Assembly: GCF_002163755.1 (NCBI RefSeq)
Contig: NZ_CP015864.1
Span: 1,302,001 to 1,366,000 of the forward strand
Direction: 5' to 3'
Origin: Vibrio campbellii CAIM 519 = NBRC 15631 = ATCC 25920
GTDB taxonomy: Bacteria > Pseudomonadota > Gammaproteobacteria > Enterobacterales > Vibrionaceae
DNA: 64,000 nucleotides
A model generated the notes under the pieces. It saw only the letters and a list, made by a program, of their open reading frames with translations, was not told the origin of the DNA and searched no databases. The position numbers were made by a program, and so were the translations under genes. This document shows positions 26,423 to 35,977 of the stretch, one piece after another. The stretch's first letter is position 1. Every line of letters starts with the position of its first letter.

Positions 26423-26646
26423 ATCTCATGCATTGTACAAAAATTCCTCTGAAGGGGGATGTAGTGCAAATCTAAACGCCTTCTTAAATAAAAAACCATT
26501 TATTATCTGATATTTAGAGTCTGTGCATATTACAACACTACGCATACGAACATTTGGTTAATCTAATGTTTCATTTTTAACAGGTGCGCAACCATCATAG
26601 GAGCGCTAACTTAAGTAGCACGTCAACCACACCGGAGTGTGAAGCT

Positions 26647-26829
26647 ATGAAAGTACTGATTCAATACACCCAAGCGGGTAAATATCGTGATCAAGCGTGG
26701 GAATCTCTGGCTCTTAAGGCAAAAGGCGAGATGCAAGCCGTGACGCCTTCCTATGCCGCACAACTTATCGAACAAAACAAAGCAACGCTTGTAATGACGG
26801 AAGACGAGCAAGTGATCTTACGTTCTTAA
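26647..26829 (+). CDS. Small conserved-looking protein of unknown function, 60 aa
   Basis: The protein starts MKVLIQYTQAGKYRDQAWES and is soluble, with two predicted strands and two short helices. No family was recognised. GGAG lies eleven bases before the ATG, and a perfect terminator follows the stop, so the gene looks real. The frame extends upstream without a better start. Confidence 0.55.
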   Translation: MKVLIQYTQAGKYRDQAWESLALKAKGEMQAVTPSYAAQLIEQNKATLVMTEDEQVILRS

Positions 26830-26850
26830 TCTAATAGCGCCTGACACTAA

Positions 26851-26879
26851 AAAGGCCTGCATTGCTGCAGGCCTTTGTA
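26851..26879. terminator. Bidirectional terminator
   Basis: A perfect 11-bp stem AAAGGCCTGCA / TGCAGGCCTTT with loop TTGC, shared by the 60-residue gene and the convergent metalloprotease gene. Confidence 0.88.
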
Positions 26880-26894
26880 TAAGTCAATTAAGAG

Positions 26895-29800
26895 TTATTT
26901 ACGGAAACTCACTGCCGTTGGTATGCGATCAAGCATCTTGTAGTAATCACCAGCCACAGCGCCGATATCACCATCCAAATACGCTTGAATCATACTCAGA
27001 TCTTTCAGCCAAAGTTCTTTGTCAGCATCTGAAGATGCCATGTATCCTGCATACACATTGTCGACCGCGTACATCATGTCTTCGGCGTGATCGTTGTAAA
27101 TCAAAAGCATCGCATCAGAGTATGCTTCGAACGCTTTCAGCTCGTCGTGCGCTTTACCACCTTTGTAGCTCAATGTTCCTGAATTTGCATCGATGACCAA
27201 ATCACCCGAAGCCACATTCATAGTCATAAAGTTGATGAAGGACTGGCTAAACGACAGCACTCCTGCCGCGATATCCGCATCAATGGTTCGCTTCATTGCG
27301 TTGACCATTGGCGCATCCAGCAGCAATACTGGATCGTGGTATGAAGGAAGAATCGATGTACGGAATGCTCCCCATGCATTTTCCATGTCCGAAGCAATCT
27401 TACTTAGTTGCGCTGAGTCGTAGTTATCCAAGTACTTTTTCAGATCATAGCCTTCGCTGGTAACTAGCTGATTTGCATAATCATAAGCCAGTTTGTTTGC
27501 TTTTGTTGCCACAAACTTCTCGCCGTCGATAACAAACTCAACCTTGTCACCCGCGATGATACCGTAGCGGTCTTGTTGCTTCGTAAACGTATCAAACTGA
27601 GATTGCCCACGAGTCTTCACTGTATAATCGTAAGACTTCATTTGCTCCACACCCATTCTTAAGATGACATCGCCAACACGTCCACGACCTTCTGCACCAA
27701 TATCAAGGAATCTTGCAATACCACGAGGCATTGGTGGTAAGGACTCCATTTGCTCAGTGATGTGTAGGTTCACGGTAACACCTTTTAGATTGGTGTATTC
27801 CTTACTGTCTTTACCCACCAATTTGATTGGCGTATTTAACGCATCATTTGCCAAGATGTTGCCCATAATATCTTCGTATTCAGCTTGCACCCCAGGGATA
27901 TCAAGCAGCGATGCAAAGCTCACCTCATCGGTAAAACGGTTCGAGAATCGACGTGCCAAGAAATAGCTCGCAAGCGCTTTGTCTGGCCAGTTACCCAACA
28001 CAGACACCGCATTTGACCAAGGGTAATCCGGGTCAAAGCTACCAATTGAGTTTAGAAAGCGTCCATTCGCAGTTTCCGCAACAGTTATGTAGCCCTCATC
28101 TGAATCTTCGATAAAGCGTGCTGCCAAACCATCAAAACAGCTGGCTTTTGAAAGATCATAATCAGCCGGAATTTGGTGTGAGTTATTATCTAACAGTTGA
28201 CCAAAAGAAATCACTTTTTGATTTCCTGCTGCATTTTCTATCACACATTGATGCTCTGGTGTGCGCAAGATATCAAGGAAGAACGCCGCGGATTTTTTTG
28301 CGCCATTCGCGTAATCACAGAACCATGAGTTATCGGCTTTGCCTTCAGCACAGTATTGAGGGTTTGAAGCAAGGCGCAATAAGAAATCACCCGGCTTATC
28401 CGTTGAAGAAGTATAGCCAAGGTTGGTGTATAGATTGTCGATGCGTTCAAGATCTTCCATCTTGTCACGAATAGAACTCATTTCTATGTAACGGCGCACT
28501 AAGTAACCAGGGTAATCGGACGCGAATAATCCCGACGTTCCATATAGCTCCAAGTTTCGTCGATCATAGCTATCGAGATAGTTCTGCCACTCGTAAGAAA
28601 CAATTTCTTCTAGGTTTGTGCCTTCATCAAAACGGTTACAATCGCTGTTCAAAGAAACGTTCCCATCGGTACAGAAATCGTAAGACTTACGCTCAATTTC
28701 ATTCACTTTATCTAGGTAATAAAGTGCGCCATAACGAGTTTTCGCATTCAATTCTGGATCATCAGACAACGCAGCGGTGTCGAATCGGCTGAAGTCACAG
28801 TTGTAGAGTGATTTGCCTTTCTCGCCCGCCGTTAGCACCTTCACTTCAGAACACACCATCAGCGATTTATTGTCTGGATTGTTGCCAAACTTGTATGCAA
28901 AGCTTTGTTGGTAGGCTTGCTGGTCAGCGAGGTAACGAGCGTATGCCGCTTTATCTTTATCGCTCGCACTGTCTGCCGGTTTCGTTACAGGTACAGGAGC
29001 TGAACCGGAAGAATCTTGAATCGTTTCGACTTTACGACCGTAACCAAACTTAAACGCCGCAATATCGTACAGACCCCAAGTTGGCGTTTCATCCAACATG
29101 CTTGGTGCATAATCCATCGTCGAACTGTAAGCAGGAATGTTATTCAAACCAAGTTGCTGCGCTTGCTCTAGCGTGTAGTAGTTCGCTTTGTCATTTGAGC
29201 CTTTAAAGTTATGGCGCAGACCCATATTGTGGCCAAGCTCGTGAACAAGCGTATTGCTGTAAGTCGCAACCGTAATCGCATCAGCGGCTTTCACTTGTAA
29301 CTCTTTTGGCAGGTATTTCCAACGCTTAAGCTGACGCGATACTTCGTTACCTGTGTCATCAAGTTTGATCTCAAAGTAACGCTCGTCATCCAACTTCAAG
29401 TTGTCCAACATGGCCTTGTTGGTTGAAGAAACCCAAGACGCTTCGATTGGATAAACGTTGTTCTCTGCCCAGAAAGACAAACGGTTCTCTTCGACGGCAA
29501 CCACCTTTTCAAACTCCATATCATCATTGAAGTTTTTCATTAGCTGAGTTGGGCTCCTGGTCGCCGCTATTCCAGAGACGATGTCTTCTTTTGAAACGAG
29601 AGGCGCATGAATGTTTTCATCCGACTTCAGGCTCGCCATCGCCGCCATTGTAGAAAGTGCTTCAATTCTATCCGCGACTTCTGTTTTCACAGATTCGCTG
29701 CTGGTTGGCATTGGGTCTAGGCCATCTAAGTCGAGTTGGTTACGATTATAGAAACGCGCTAAGTTATCCCAATAAAAAGGTACACCCGTTCTTGCAACGC

Positions 29801-31016
29801 CTGCGTATTGGTTCACGTGCCCTTTTATGATCTCTCCCGTCATCGGGTTAGAAACCGACGGGCCGTAGCCAAGCAGACCGTTCGCTAAAGGCTCGTCAAT
29901 CAGGTTAATCACGTTATAACGCAAATCACCTGGATGAATGCCAGCCGCTTTAGTTTTGTTCACAATCTCGATTTCAGGCTTGCCTGCATCCGCCCCAAAT
30001 ACATTCAGAGCTTGGTTCATCTTGTCAATCGATTTCAGCGTTGCATCCAAGAACAACTTGTTCTTCTCTTCAAAGAAGTTATCGCTCAAGTAGTATTTAA
30101 TAGAACCTTGATTCGGGTTGAAACGATTGAGGTAAACCACATCACGGTCGTATTTATTCGTGACTGGGTTAAGCTTTTTCGTAGACGTCGTGAAGAAACC
30201 AATATCGTTCTCATCACCAACTGGGTACAAGATCGGTTGGTAACCTTCAGTTGCCACTTCACTTTCGTGCACCAACGAGTAGTAGAACCGAGATTTAAAC
30301 GCGCCATCTACAAGGGCTTCATCCAAACTCGCTTTCGTTGCAAAGTTGATGTAGTCAGAAATATTATCTAAATCGATACGGAACGTGCGCTCTAGTTCAA
30401 AATTGAGGAGACCGTTTTTCGGGTCAAAGTCCCACGAGATCAATCGTGGAGCCCCAATTTCATCAATACCCTCGGTAATGCCATACAGATCTTCCATATT
30501 GAATTCTGCAATTTCAAGATCTTCAGGGCGAGGAATGAAGTGGGTTTTCTCCTTATAGCTTAAGCTTGCATCTTCGTTGGTTTCTTCTGTGTTTGTACAG
30601 TCACCATGCGCGTCTTCCTGACAGCGATACGCCGCAAAGTCACCCGGAATGGTCAGCACTTGCGCAAAGTTAACGCCATCGTCATCTGCGACAAATTTCT
30701 CTTCGCCACAGTAATTATTGGCATCTTTGCTAAGATGCGCATCTGGGTAGTTTTTATCATAACTTCGAACTTCCAGACCTTCTTTGGTAAAGCAAAGCTC
30801 AACGTAACGAGGTGAACCTTGCAAGAATGGGAATTGATTCAGAGCAAAGCGTGGCGCTGCACCAGTCGTTGGAACGTAGAACCAACGACCGTCTTTTAAG
30901 TCTTTAACCGCGATTTCTTTTGCGTCTCTTTCGACATAGTCATAAGCCTGATCGTCGGCGCCACAACCGGCAAGCCCGGCAGTGATCGCTGACACCAGAG
31001 TCAATTTTTTAAACAT
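26895..31016 (-). CDS. Large zinc metalloprotease lipoprotein (met-zincin type), 1373 aa
   Basis: The lipobox LAGC puts the acylated cysteine at about residue 19. The zinc motif VHELGHNMGLRH (HExxHxxGxxH) lies near residue 590-601. A downstream Met-turn (YSSTMDYAPS) follows about 35 residues later, as in the metzincin DUF4953-like family. The remainder is long alpha/beta sequence with paired cysteines and no recognised adhesion modules. The start at 31016 follows AAGGAT at nine bases; upstream frame extension would spoil the lipoprotein signal. The gene follows an outer-membrane barrel gene by 31 bases, a probable operon. It likely acts at the cell surface or in the periplasm; the substrate is unknown. 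Confidence 0.82.
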   Translation of the reverse strand: MFKKLTLVSAITAGLAGCGADDQAYDYVERDAKEIAVKDLKDGRWFYVPTTGAAPRFALNQFPFLQGSPRYVELCFTKEGLEVRSYDKNYPDAHLSKDANNYCGEEKFVADDDGVNFAQVLTIPGDFAAYRCQEDAHGDCTNTEETNEDASLSYKEKTHFIPRPEDLEIAEFNMEDLYGITEGIDEIGAPRLISWDFDPKNGLLNFELERTFRIDLDNISDYINFATKASLDEALVDGAFKSRFYYSLVHESEVATEGYQPILYPVGDENDIGFFTTSTKKLNPVTNKYDRDVVYLNRFNPNQGSIKYYLSDNFFEEKNKLFLDATLKSIDKMNQALNVFGADAGKPEIEIVNKTKAAGIHPGDLRYNVINLIDEPLANGLLGYGPSVSNPMTGEIIKGHVNQYAGVARTGVPFYWDNLARFYNRNQLDLDGLDPMPTSSESVKTEVADRIEALSTMAAMASLKSDENIHAPLVSKEDIVSGIAATRSPTQLMKNFNDDMEFEKVVAVEENRLSFWAENNVYPIEASWVSSTNKAMLDNLKLDDERYFEIKLDDTGNEVSRQLKRWKYLPKELQVKAADAITVATYSNTLVHELGHNMGLRHNFKGSNDKANYYTLEQAQQLGLNNIPAYSSTMDYAPSMLDETPTWGLYDIAAFKFGYGRKVETIQDSSGSAPVPVTKPADSASDKDKAAYARYLADQQAYQQSFAYKFGNNPDNKSLMVCSEVKVLTAGEKGKSLYNCDFSRFDTAALSDDPELNAKTRYGALYYLDKVNEIERKSYDFCTDGNVSLNSDCNRFDEGTNLEEIVSYEWQNYLDSYDRRNLELYGTSGLFASDYPGYLVRRYIEMSSIRDKMEDLERIDNLYTNLGYTSSTDKPGDFLLRLASNPQYCAEGKADNSWFCDYANGAKKSAAFFLDILRTPEHQCVIENAAGNQKVISFGQLLDNNSHQIPADYDLSKASCFDGLAARFIEDSDEGYITVAETANGRFLNSIGSFDPDYPWSNAVSVLGNWPDKALASYFLARRFSNRFTDEVSFASLLDIPGVQAEYEDIMGNILANDALNTPIKLVGKDSKEYTNLKGVTVNLHITEQMESLPPMPRGIARFLDIGAEGRGRVGDVILRMGVEQMKSYDYTVKTRGQSQFDTFTKQQDRYGIIAGDKVEFVIDGEKFVATKANKLAYDYANQLVTSEGYDLKKYLDNYDSAQLSKIASDMENAWGAFRTSILPSYHDPVLLLDAPMVNAMKRTIDADIAAGVLSFSQSFINFMTMNVASGDLVIDANSGTLSYKGGKAHDELKAFEAYSDAMLLIYNDHAEDMMYAVDNVYAGYMASSDADKELWLKDLSMIQAYLDGDIGAVAGDYYKMLDRIPTAVSFRK

Positions 31017-31047
31017 GGTTTGGATATCCTTAATTTTTGTTATTTTC

Positions 31048-31914
31048 CTAGAAGGAGTAAGCAACAGAGGCGATGTACGACGCTTTCTCTTGGTCAAGCA
31101 GGTCGATATTGCCCAGCGTTCCTCGTTCCGCATCTTGATAGAAGCCGGTGGAGGATGCTGCCAACGTTAGTGAAAAGCTCTTGTTGAATTTGTAGGTTCC
31201 GTATAAAGCACCTTCATACTGCCAACTGCTCCGTCGAGTCCCTTGATAACTGATGGTATTACCACCTAAAGCCGTGATGCCCAGAGAGAACGAATCCCAA
31301 GACTTTTCAGCGACAGAAAACAGTGAATAGGTCCACTCTGTGAGTGAGCGACCGCCATTCGTTTTGTACTTGTGGAAGTTCTTTTTGAGTCGTGGCGCGA
31401 TAGAAAAATCAACGCTCCACAAAGAAAAAGAGACCGGTACGGCTAAACGAAAAGCTGTTTGTAGCTCATCGTTTCGCGAGTCTTCTGAGGTAGGTATGGT
31501 GAACTGACCTGCAACAGCAATTTTTCCCGTTTCACCAAAGCGATACAGATTCGAGTATTGCAAGCCAAGTAGTGAATCCGTTGCGTAAGTTCCAACTTCA
31601 TCTTCTAGAGCACGGTAACCACCGGCAGAAAAGTAAGCTTTGATGTCTTTTGAAATCGCGTAGTTGAGATCCCCGCCCCAAGAAAAGTTGCGAACGGAGC
31701 GATAGTCGTCTTTGTCGTAAATATTTGTATCGTAAGAGAGGTAAACGGACCCACTTAGTTTACAAACTATACATGACGACTCTCCTTCATTTTGTGTAGA
31801 TTCGATCCCGCTGCTATCAGCTACGTTGTTTTCTTCTGCGAGTAACGGCATTGAAAACAGCGTACCTAACAGCATCGCAAGCGGAGTCATCGTCCACTTA
31901 GTTGTGTGCTGCAT
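31048..31914 (-). CDS. Outer-membrane beta-barrel protein of unknown function, 288 aa
   Basis: The signal peptide ends near SMPLLA (residue about 26). A short disordered segment (ENNVADSSGIESTQNEGESS) and a CIVC motif follow. The remainder is alternating-residue strands (SGSVYLSYDTNIYD, GGDLNYAISKD, AYFSAGGYR), ending YIASVAYSF with C-terminal Phe. About ten to twelve strands can be counted. No porin family is recognised. The gene precedes the metalloprotease with only 31 bases between. The CxxC after the signal is unusual for a barrel protein and might form a disulphide. Confidence 0.72.
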   Translation of the reverse strand: MQHTTKWTMTPLAMLLGTLFSMPLLAEENNVADSSGIESTQNEGESSCIVCKLSGSVYLSYDTNIYDKDDYRSVRNFSWGGDLNYAISKDIKAYFSAGGYRALEDEVGTYATDSLLGLQYSNLYRFGETGKIAVAGQFTIPTSEDSRNDELQTAFRLAVPVSFSLWSVDFSIAPRLKKNFHKYKTNGGRSLTEWTYSLFSVAEKSWDSFSLGITALGGNTISYQGTRRSSWQYEGALYGTYKFNKSFSLTLAASSTGFYQDAERGTLGNIDLLDQEKASYIASVAYSF

Positions 31915-32951
31915 GTTTTTAAACTTCCATGAAAATTAAGTTCATTAGAACAAACTTAAAGACAAACAGATTATTGGAATGACATTCTAAAAAAGTAACA
32001 ATCAGACCAATAAACCTATCAACCATAAGATTTCTCGTATGGTTAAATCCTTATTCTATTTTTGATAGATCTATTTTTAGTTATTTGTGCTATTTGAAAT
32101 TTATAACTCGTGATAAGTCAACGTTGTTAGAATATAACGATTCCATTTTTAAAAATTGCACAATCATATAAAGCAATCGTTGTTGTCATTACTAAAAAGA
32201 CAACAATACCAATATTTGTCAAAAGCATACAAAAACAAGCTTTGAAAGAGACAGAAATGAGAAATACATGTTAATAGAACAGATGCATTTATGAGAACAT
32301 CATTCCGTTATAACAATCCTTGTTATGTCATTTTGGTAGGCTAATTATTTAATCTTATAACTGAAGAATACTAATAAGAGAAATCATCAAAACCATCCGT
32401 TGTTAATAATGAATTTCGCATTTAAAACAAAAAATGGAAATAATATCAAATTCGAGTTTTCTAATATATTGACGTAACCCAAGAGTAGTTTGAATAGAAA
32501 GTCACCCATTAAGGTCGATAAAAATTACACAAACATTCACAAAATGAATAATTAAAGGCAGAGAACTCTAATTACAATACAAATGGGCTGCATATTATTG
32601 AATTTATATTCATTTAACTATTTTTTATAAATTTGCATTTTATGTGATAAAAATCACAACAACGTGAAACAAAAGACACAAATTTCAATAAACTTGAGCA
32701 TCAATTATCTCATCAACTCTCAAAAATGAAGGGAAGCTTAAGGTTGTCTTTCTCTGTTCTTCTTACAATAAAGTTTGAATTATTTATCAACAATAGCAGT
32801 AGGTTAGCGCCGACAGTCTCTCATCAAAAACTGAGTAGCAGGCATGGAAAGACGTTAAGAGTAAAAGCACTAACTCAATAAATTTCTGGTTTGAATATTC
32901 AGCGAATCAAAACGCACACTTATGCTCTGGGTAAGCTGCCAAGGCGACAGC
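31915..32951. other. One-kilobase AT-rich gene-free region with a CRP box
   Basis: The region is very AT-rich and has no ORF with a credible ribosome site on either strand. It should contain the promoter of the barrel-metalloprotease operon near 31915-32100. A perfect CRP box lies at 32643-32658. A 51-codon frame from 32726 lacks a ribosome site. An unannotated small RNA is possible but no structured terminator was found. Confidence 0.5.
32643..32658. promoter_or_regulatory. Perfect CRP-binding site
   Basis: TGTGA-TAAAAA-TCACA matches the CRP consensus exactly in both half-sites. The nearest gene starts are 729 bases away (barrel gene) and on the far side of the zinc-ribbon gene, so the regulated transcript is not obvious. 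Confidence 0.6.
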
Positions 32952-33185
32952 TCAATCTTGAATGGTTTTGTTACCACAATTTTCACAGATCAAATGACGA
33001 GAAAAATCGTCCATCGAAGCTAAAAAAGCACCGAAGACAGCACTTTTGAGAAACCCAGTAATGAACTCTTTCTTCCCGCGGTTTTTATCACCCTCAAAAG
33101 CACTTTTCTTTCTAACTAAAACCACAACGTGGTGCGTTTCCACTCCACACGAAGGACACATAACAACTTCCGGCTTATTTGACAT
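32952..33185 (-). CDS. Small zinc-ribbon protein, 77 aa
   Basis: Two CxxC pairs (MCPSCG near residue 9 and LICENCGNK near 67) form a zinc ribbon. Between them lie a basic linker and a hydrophobic segment (TGFLKSAVFGAFLASM) that could lie against a membrane. AGGAGCTGAT precedes the ATG. No named family is recognised. It is likely monocistronic. Confidence 0.7.
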   Translation of the reverse strand: MSNKPEVVMCPSCGVETHHVVVLVRKKSAFEGDKNRGKKEFITGFLKSAVFGAFLASMDDFSRHLICENCGNKTIQD

Positions 33186-33333
33186 ATCAGCTCCTGAACT
33201 CGCTCTGGTGAATTCATTCTTGTTAAAAACGTCATAACTTTCGATATAAGCACATGAAATTTATAAATTAATGAAATTGATATGTAAATAAGCGCTTATT
33301 GGTTATGAGAATAAGCGCTGTGGGTATGTGTGA

Positions 33334-33888
33334 TTACTCGTCCTCGTTTAGGCGACGAATCAATTTGGCAGGCGTACCGCCATATAGACAATCTGGTGGA
33401 ACATCACTGTTTACCACGGAGTTAGCAGCAATTACTGAGCGAGCACCAATAGTTACCCCTTGGTTGATGACCGAATTGCCACCGATCCAGACGCTATCTT
33501 CAACTGTGATTGGCTTACAAAAGGTTTCCCACTTGAGTCGGCTACGGTAATCCAGAGAGTGCGAAGCGGTATAGAATTGAACACTAGGGCCGATAAGAAC
33601 GTGGTTACCAATGGTGATTTTAGCGCCATCCAACATCACGACATTCATATTGATGAAGGTCTCTTCGCCGATTTCAATCGTCTTACCAAATTCACAATGC
33701 AGCGGAGCTTGGATGATGCTTCGCCCAACTTTACCAAATAGATTCTTTTGCAACGCATCGCGTTGAGATTCATCGGTATTGCTATTAAACGCCATCAACG
33801 CATGAGTAGCACTAGAACGCATTGCTTCGATTTCTTTATCGGTACCATCAAATATTTGGCCCGACATCATTTTCTCTAATTCGGTCAC
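33334..33888 (-). CDS. Maltose/galactoside O-acetyltransferase family protein, 184 aa
   Basis: A left-handed beta-helix acetyltransferase of the Maa/LacA/NodL group. The N-terminal Mac domain includes EKMMSGQIFDGTDKEI. Hexapeptide repeats follow (IGEETFINMNVVMLDGAKITIG, GVTIGARSVIAANSVV), with the catalytic His in YTASHSLD. The product is cytoplasmic and acetylates a sugar with acetyl-CoA. The GTG at 33888 with AGGAAT eight bases upstream gives the usual family length; an in-frame TTG at 33915 is less likely. Confidence 0.82.
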   Translation of the reverse strand: MTELEKMMSGQIFDGTDKEIEAMRSSATHALMAFNSNTDESQRDALQKNLFGKVGRSIIQAPLHCEFGKTIEIGEETFINMNVVMLDGAKITIGNHVLIGPSVQFYTASHSLDYRSRLKWETFCKPITVEDSVWIGGNSVINQGVTIGARSVIAANSVVNSDVPPDCLYGGTPAKLIRRLNEDE

Positions 33889-33943
33889 TGGATCATTCCT
33901 ACAACTTTTGACCAAGCTAGATTAGCGTAAAAGAGGAATAAAA

Positions 33944-33971
33944 AAAGAGAAAAGCACGGGCTTTTCTCTTT
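33944..33971 (-). terminator. Terminator of the OsmC-family gene
   Basis: Stem AAAGAGAAAAG / CTTTTCTCTTT around loop CACGGG, followed on the minus strand by a T-run. Confidence 0.85.
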
Positions 33972-33999
33972 CCTATTTTGTCGTTGAGTCACGTCGGAG

Positions 34000-34398
34000 T
34001 TATACGATTTCCCAGCTGTGAGTCATCTCAACACCTTCACCTAGCATTAGGCACACTGAGCAGTATTTTTCCAATGAGTCCGCCGCCACTTTAGCTACGA
34101 TTTCTGGGTCTAGTGCTTCACCAGAAACTTCAAAGTGAATGTTCACCTGAGTAAAGATACGTGGCGCGGTTTCACGACGTTCCGTGGTTAGCTTCGCGTT
34201 AACAGAAGCCACTTTCTGGCCTGCCGTTTTCAGACCATCAACAACGTCTACAGAACTACAACCACCTGCGGCCATAAGAACCATTTCCATCGGACTTGGC
34301 GCTGTTGCACCGCCATTACCATCCATCACGACTGAGTGACCAGATTGAGACTGACCTAGGAATTTAAAGTCTTCGACCCATTTTACTTCTGCTTGCAT
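34000..34398 (-). CDS. OsmC family protein, YhfA-like, 132 aa
   Basis: An OsmC/Ohr fold: VKWVEDFKFLGQSQSGHSVVMD, then MEMVLMAAGGCSSVDVVDGLK with the first redox cysteine (about residue 58), and KYCSVCLMLGEGVEMTHSWEI with the second (about 112). The pair of reactive cysteines suggests a thiol-based peroxide activity, but YhfA-type members are less well characterised than OsmC or Ohr. GAGGGA precedes the ATG at 34398; an ATG four codons earlier is the alternative. Terminated at 33944-33971. Confidence 0.85.
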   Translation of the reverse strand: MQAEVKWVEDFKFLGQSQSGHSVVMDGNGGATAPSPMEMVLMAAGGCSSVDVVDGLKTAGQKVASVNAKLTTERRETAPRIFTQVNIHFEVSGEALDPEIVAKVAADSLEKYCSVCLMLGEGVEMTHSWEIV

Positions 34399-34582
34399 GG
34401 TTTCCCTCATTAATGCTTCTGCCTCACCGATGATTGTCTTCCGATGAGCGTGTATTTTATGCCGTTACTGTAGCCCCCTTGAAAAAAAGGGCAAAGAAAT
34501 TTTCATCTTCACTGTAATTTTTTCGCTCTTCAGTCTGTCCTGTTACGTAAGATTCATTGAGAAAATGACGTTTGAGGAAGTT

Positions 34583-35725
34583 ATGAAGAAAGTATCTAAG
34601 TTGTTGGTGGGATTCTCATTCACACTCCCTGTAGTTTTCATCTTGCTAAGTAAAACAGGTACCGCCGATACCATAGATAAGATGAACGCATTTGGTAAAA
34701 CTGACATCGCAACACTTGCGGGTGGCTGCTTCTGGTGTACCGAATCGGATTTAGAGCAATTAACGGGTGTTTTAGACGTGGTTTCTGGTTACTCAGGTGG
34801 TGATTTAGAAAACCCAACTTATCGACAAGTCTCTTCTGGCAAATCCGGCCATATTGAAGTGATTGAGGTGAAGTACGATCCTGCTGTCGTCAATTATGAA
34901 CAAGTATTGGATTACTTCTTCCGCCATATCGACCCGACTGATGCCAAAGGCTCATTCGTCGACCGTGGTCCTCAATACCGCCCGGCGATCTTCTATCATA
35001 ATACGGAGCAAAAGCAGATTGCTGAGCAGTTTATGATGGAAATCAACAAGGCGATGATCTATCCAAAACCGTTGAAAACAGAACTGATCGAGTTTGAAAA
35101 GTTCTACTCTGCGGAGTCGTACCATCAGGATTACTATAAGAAGAGTAGCCTGAAGTACAAATACTACCGCTACGCATCAGGTCGTGATAAATACCTCGAC
35201 GAAGTGTTTGGTGAAGATCGTAAAGACAACCCAAAAACACTGCGTGAACTTATCAACGAAAAAGAGCTGGTGTCGAAAGTGAAGGTTTACGAGAAACCTT
35301 CAGACAAAGAAATCAAAGCTAAATTGACTGAGCTTCAATACTACGTGACACAAGAAGAAGGTACGGAGCGTCCCTTTAACAACAAGTATTGGGATAACAA
35401 AGAAGCAGGCATTTACGTTGATATCGTCACTGGTGAGCCTTTGTTCTCATCAACAGATAAGTACAAATCTGGCACAGGTTGGCCAAGCTTTACCAGACCA
35501 ATTAACCCAGGCTACATCGTAGAGAAAACCGACTTTAAATTGGTTTATCCGCGCACAGAGATCCGCAGTAAGTTTGGTGATTCGCATATTGGCCATGTAT
35601 TTAAAGATGGCCCTAAGCCAACGGGATTACGTTACTGCATGAACTCAGCCGCAATGGAGTTTGTACCAGTTAATAAGATGGCGAGTTTAGGCTACGGCGA
35701 TTACCTGTACCTATTTGATAAGTAG
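34583..35725 (+). CDS. msrAB: Exported bifunctional methionine sulfoxide reductase MsrAB, 380 aa
   Basis: A signal anchor (residues about 1-28) precedes an MsrA domain with the catalytic motif GGCFWCTE (about 52-59). An MsrB domain follows, with GTGWPSFTRP and the catalytic Cys in RYCMNSAAMEF (about 355). MsrA repairs the S- and MsrB the R-epimer of methionine sulfoxide. The MsrB part lacks both zinc CxxC pairs (DIVTGEPLFSS where CGxPLF is usual), so it is a zinc-free type. Recycling partners such as a thioredoxin-like domain are absent. GAGGAAG precedes the ATG at 34583. Confidence 0.9.
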   Translation: MKKVSKLLVGFSFTLPVVFILLSKTGTADTIDKMNAFGKTDIATLAGGCFWCTESDLEQLTGVLDVVSGYSGGDLENPTYRQVSSGKSGHIEVIEVKYDPAVVNYEQVLDYFFRHIDPTDAKGSFVDRGPQYRPAIFYHNTEQKQIAEQFMMEINKAMIYPKPLKTELIEFEKFYSAESYHQDYYKKSSLKYKYYRYASGRDKYLDEVFGEDRKDNPKTLRELINEKELVSKVKVYEKPSDKEIKAKLTELQYYVTQEEGTERPFNNKYWDNKEAGIYVDIVTGEPLFSSTDKYKSGTGWPSFTRPINPGYIVEKTDFKLVYPRTEIRSKFGDSHIGHVFKDGPKPTGLRYCMNSAAMEFVPVNKMASLGYGDYLYLFDK

Positions 35726-35769
35726 CTAGGCCACTGTTTTAACCAAATTAGGAGTGAACATTCAGCGCA

Positions 35770-35916
35770 ATGAAAGGTTTTAAATCCAACCTTCCCATAA
35801 AAGTCTGTCCGGTCTGTCAGCGCCCATTTTCTTGGAGAAAGAAATGGGCGCGAAATTGGGAGGAAATCGTTTATTGTTCTGAGCGTTGTCGAAGAAATAA
35901 ATCAACGAAAACGTAG
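35770..35916 (+). CDS. DUF2256 protein, 48 aa
   Basis: A tiny basic zinc-binding-type protein. KVCPVCQRPFSWRKKWARNW then YCSERCRR gives four cysteines in two CxxC pairs separated by about 20 residues, the hallmark of DUF2256. Family members often stand beside photolyase/cryptochrome genes, as here (the Fe-S photolyase operon begins on the other strand). Function unknown. The upstream GGAG is distant (about 17 bases), so the start is inferred from the family alignment. Confidence 0.8.
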   Translation: MKGFKSNLPIKVCPVCQRPFSWRKKWARNWEEIVYCSERCRRNKSTKT

Positions 35917-35977
35917 GTCACTCCGAGTCTCTCTGGAGATCGTTATTTCCTTTGTATCAACGTTTTTACGCGTTCTC

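Noticed and set aside
32596..32620. A LuxR-like palindrome near 32600
   Set aside because: Only about 13 of 22 positions match in AT-rich DNA.
32726..32881. A 51-codon open frame in the long AT-rich gap
   Set aside because: It has no Shine-Dalgarno sequence and unremarkable composition; not supported as a gene.
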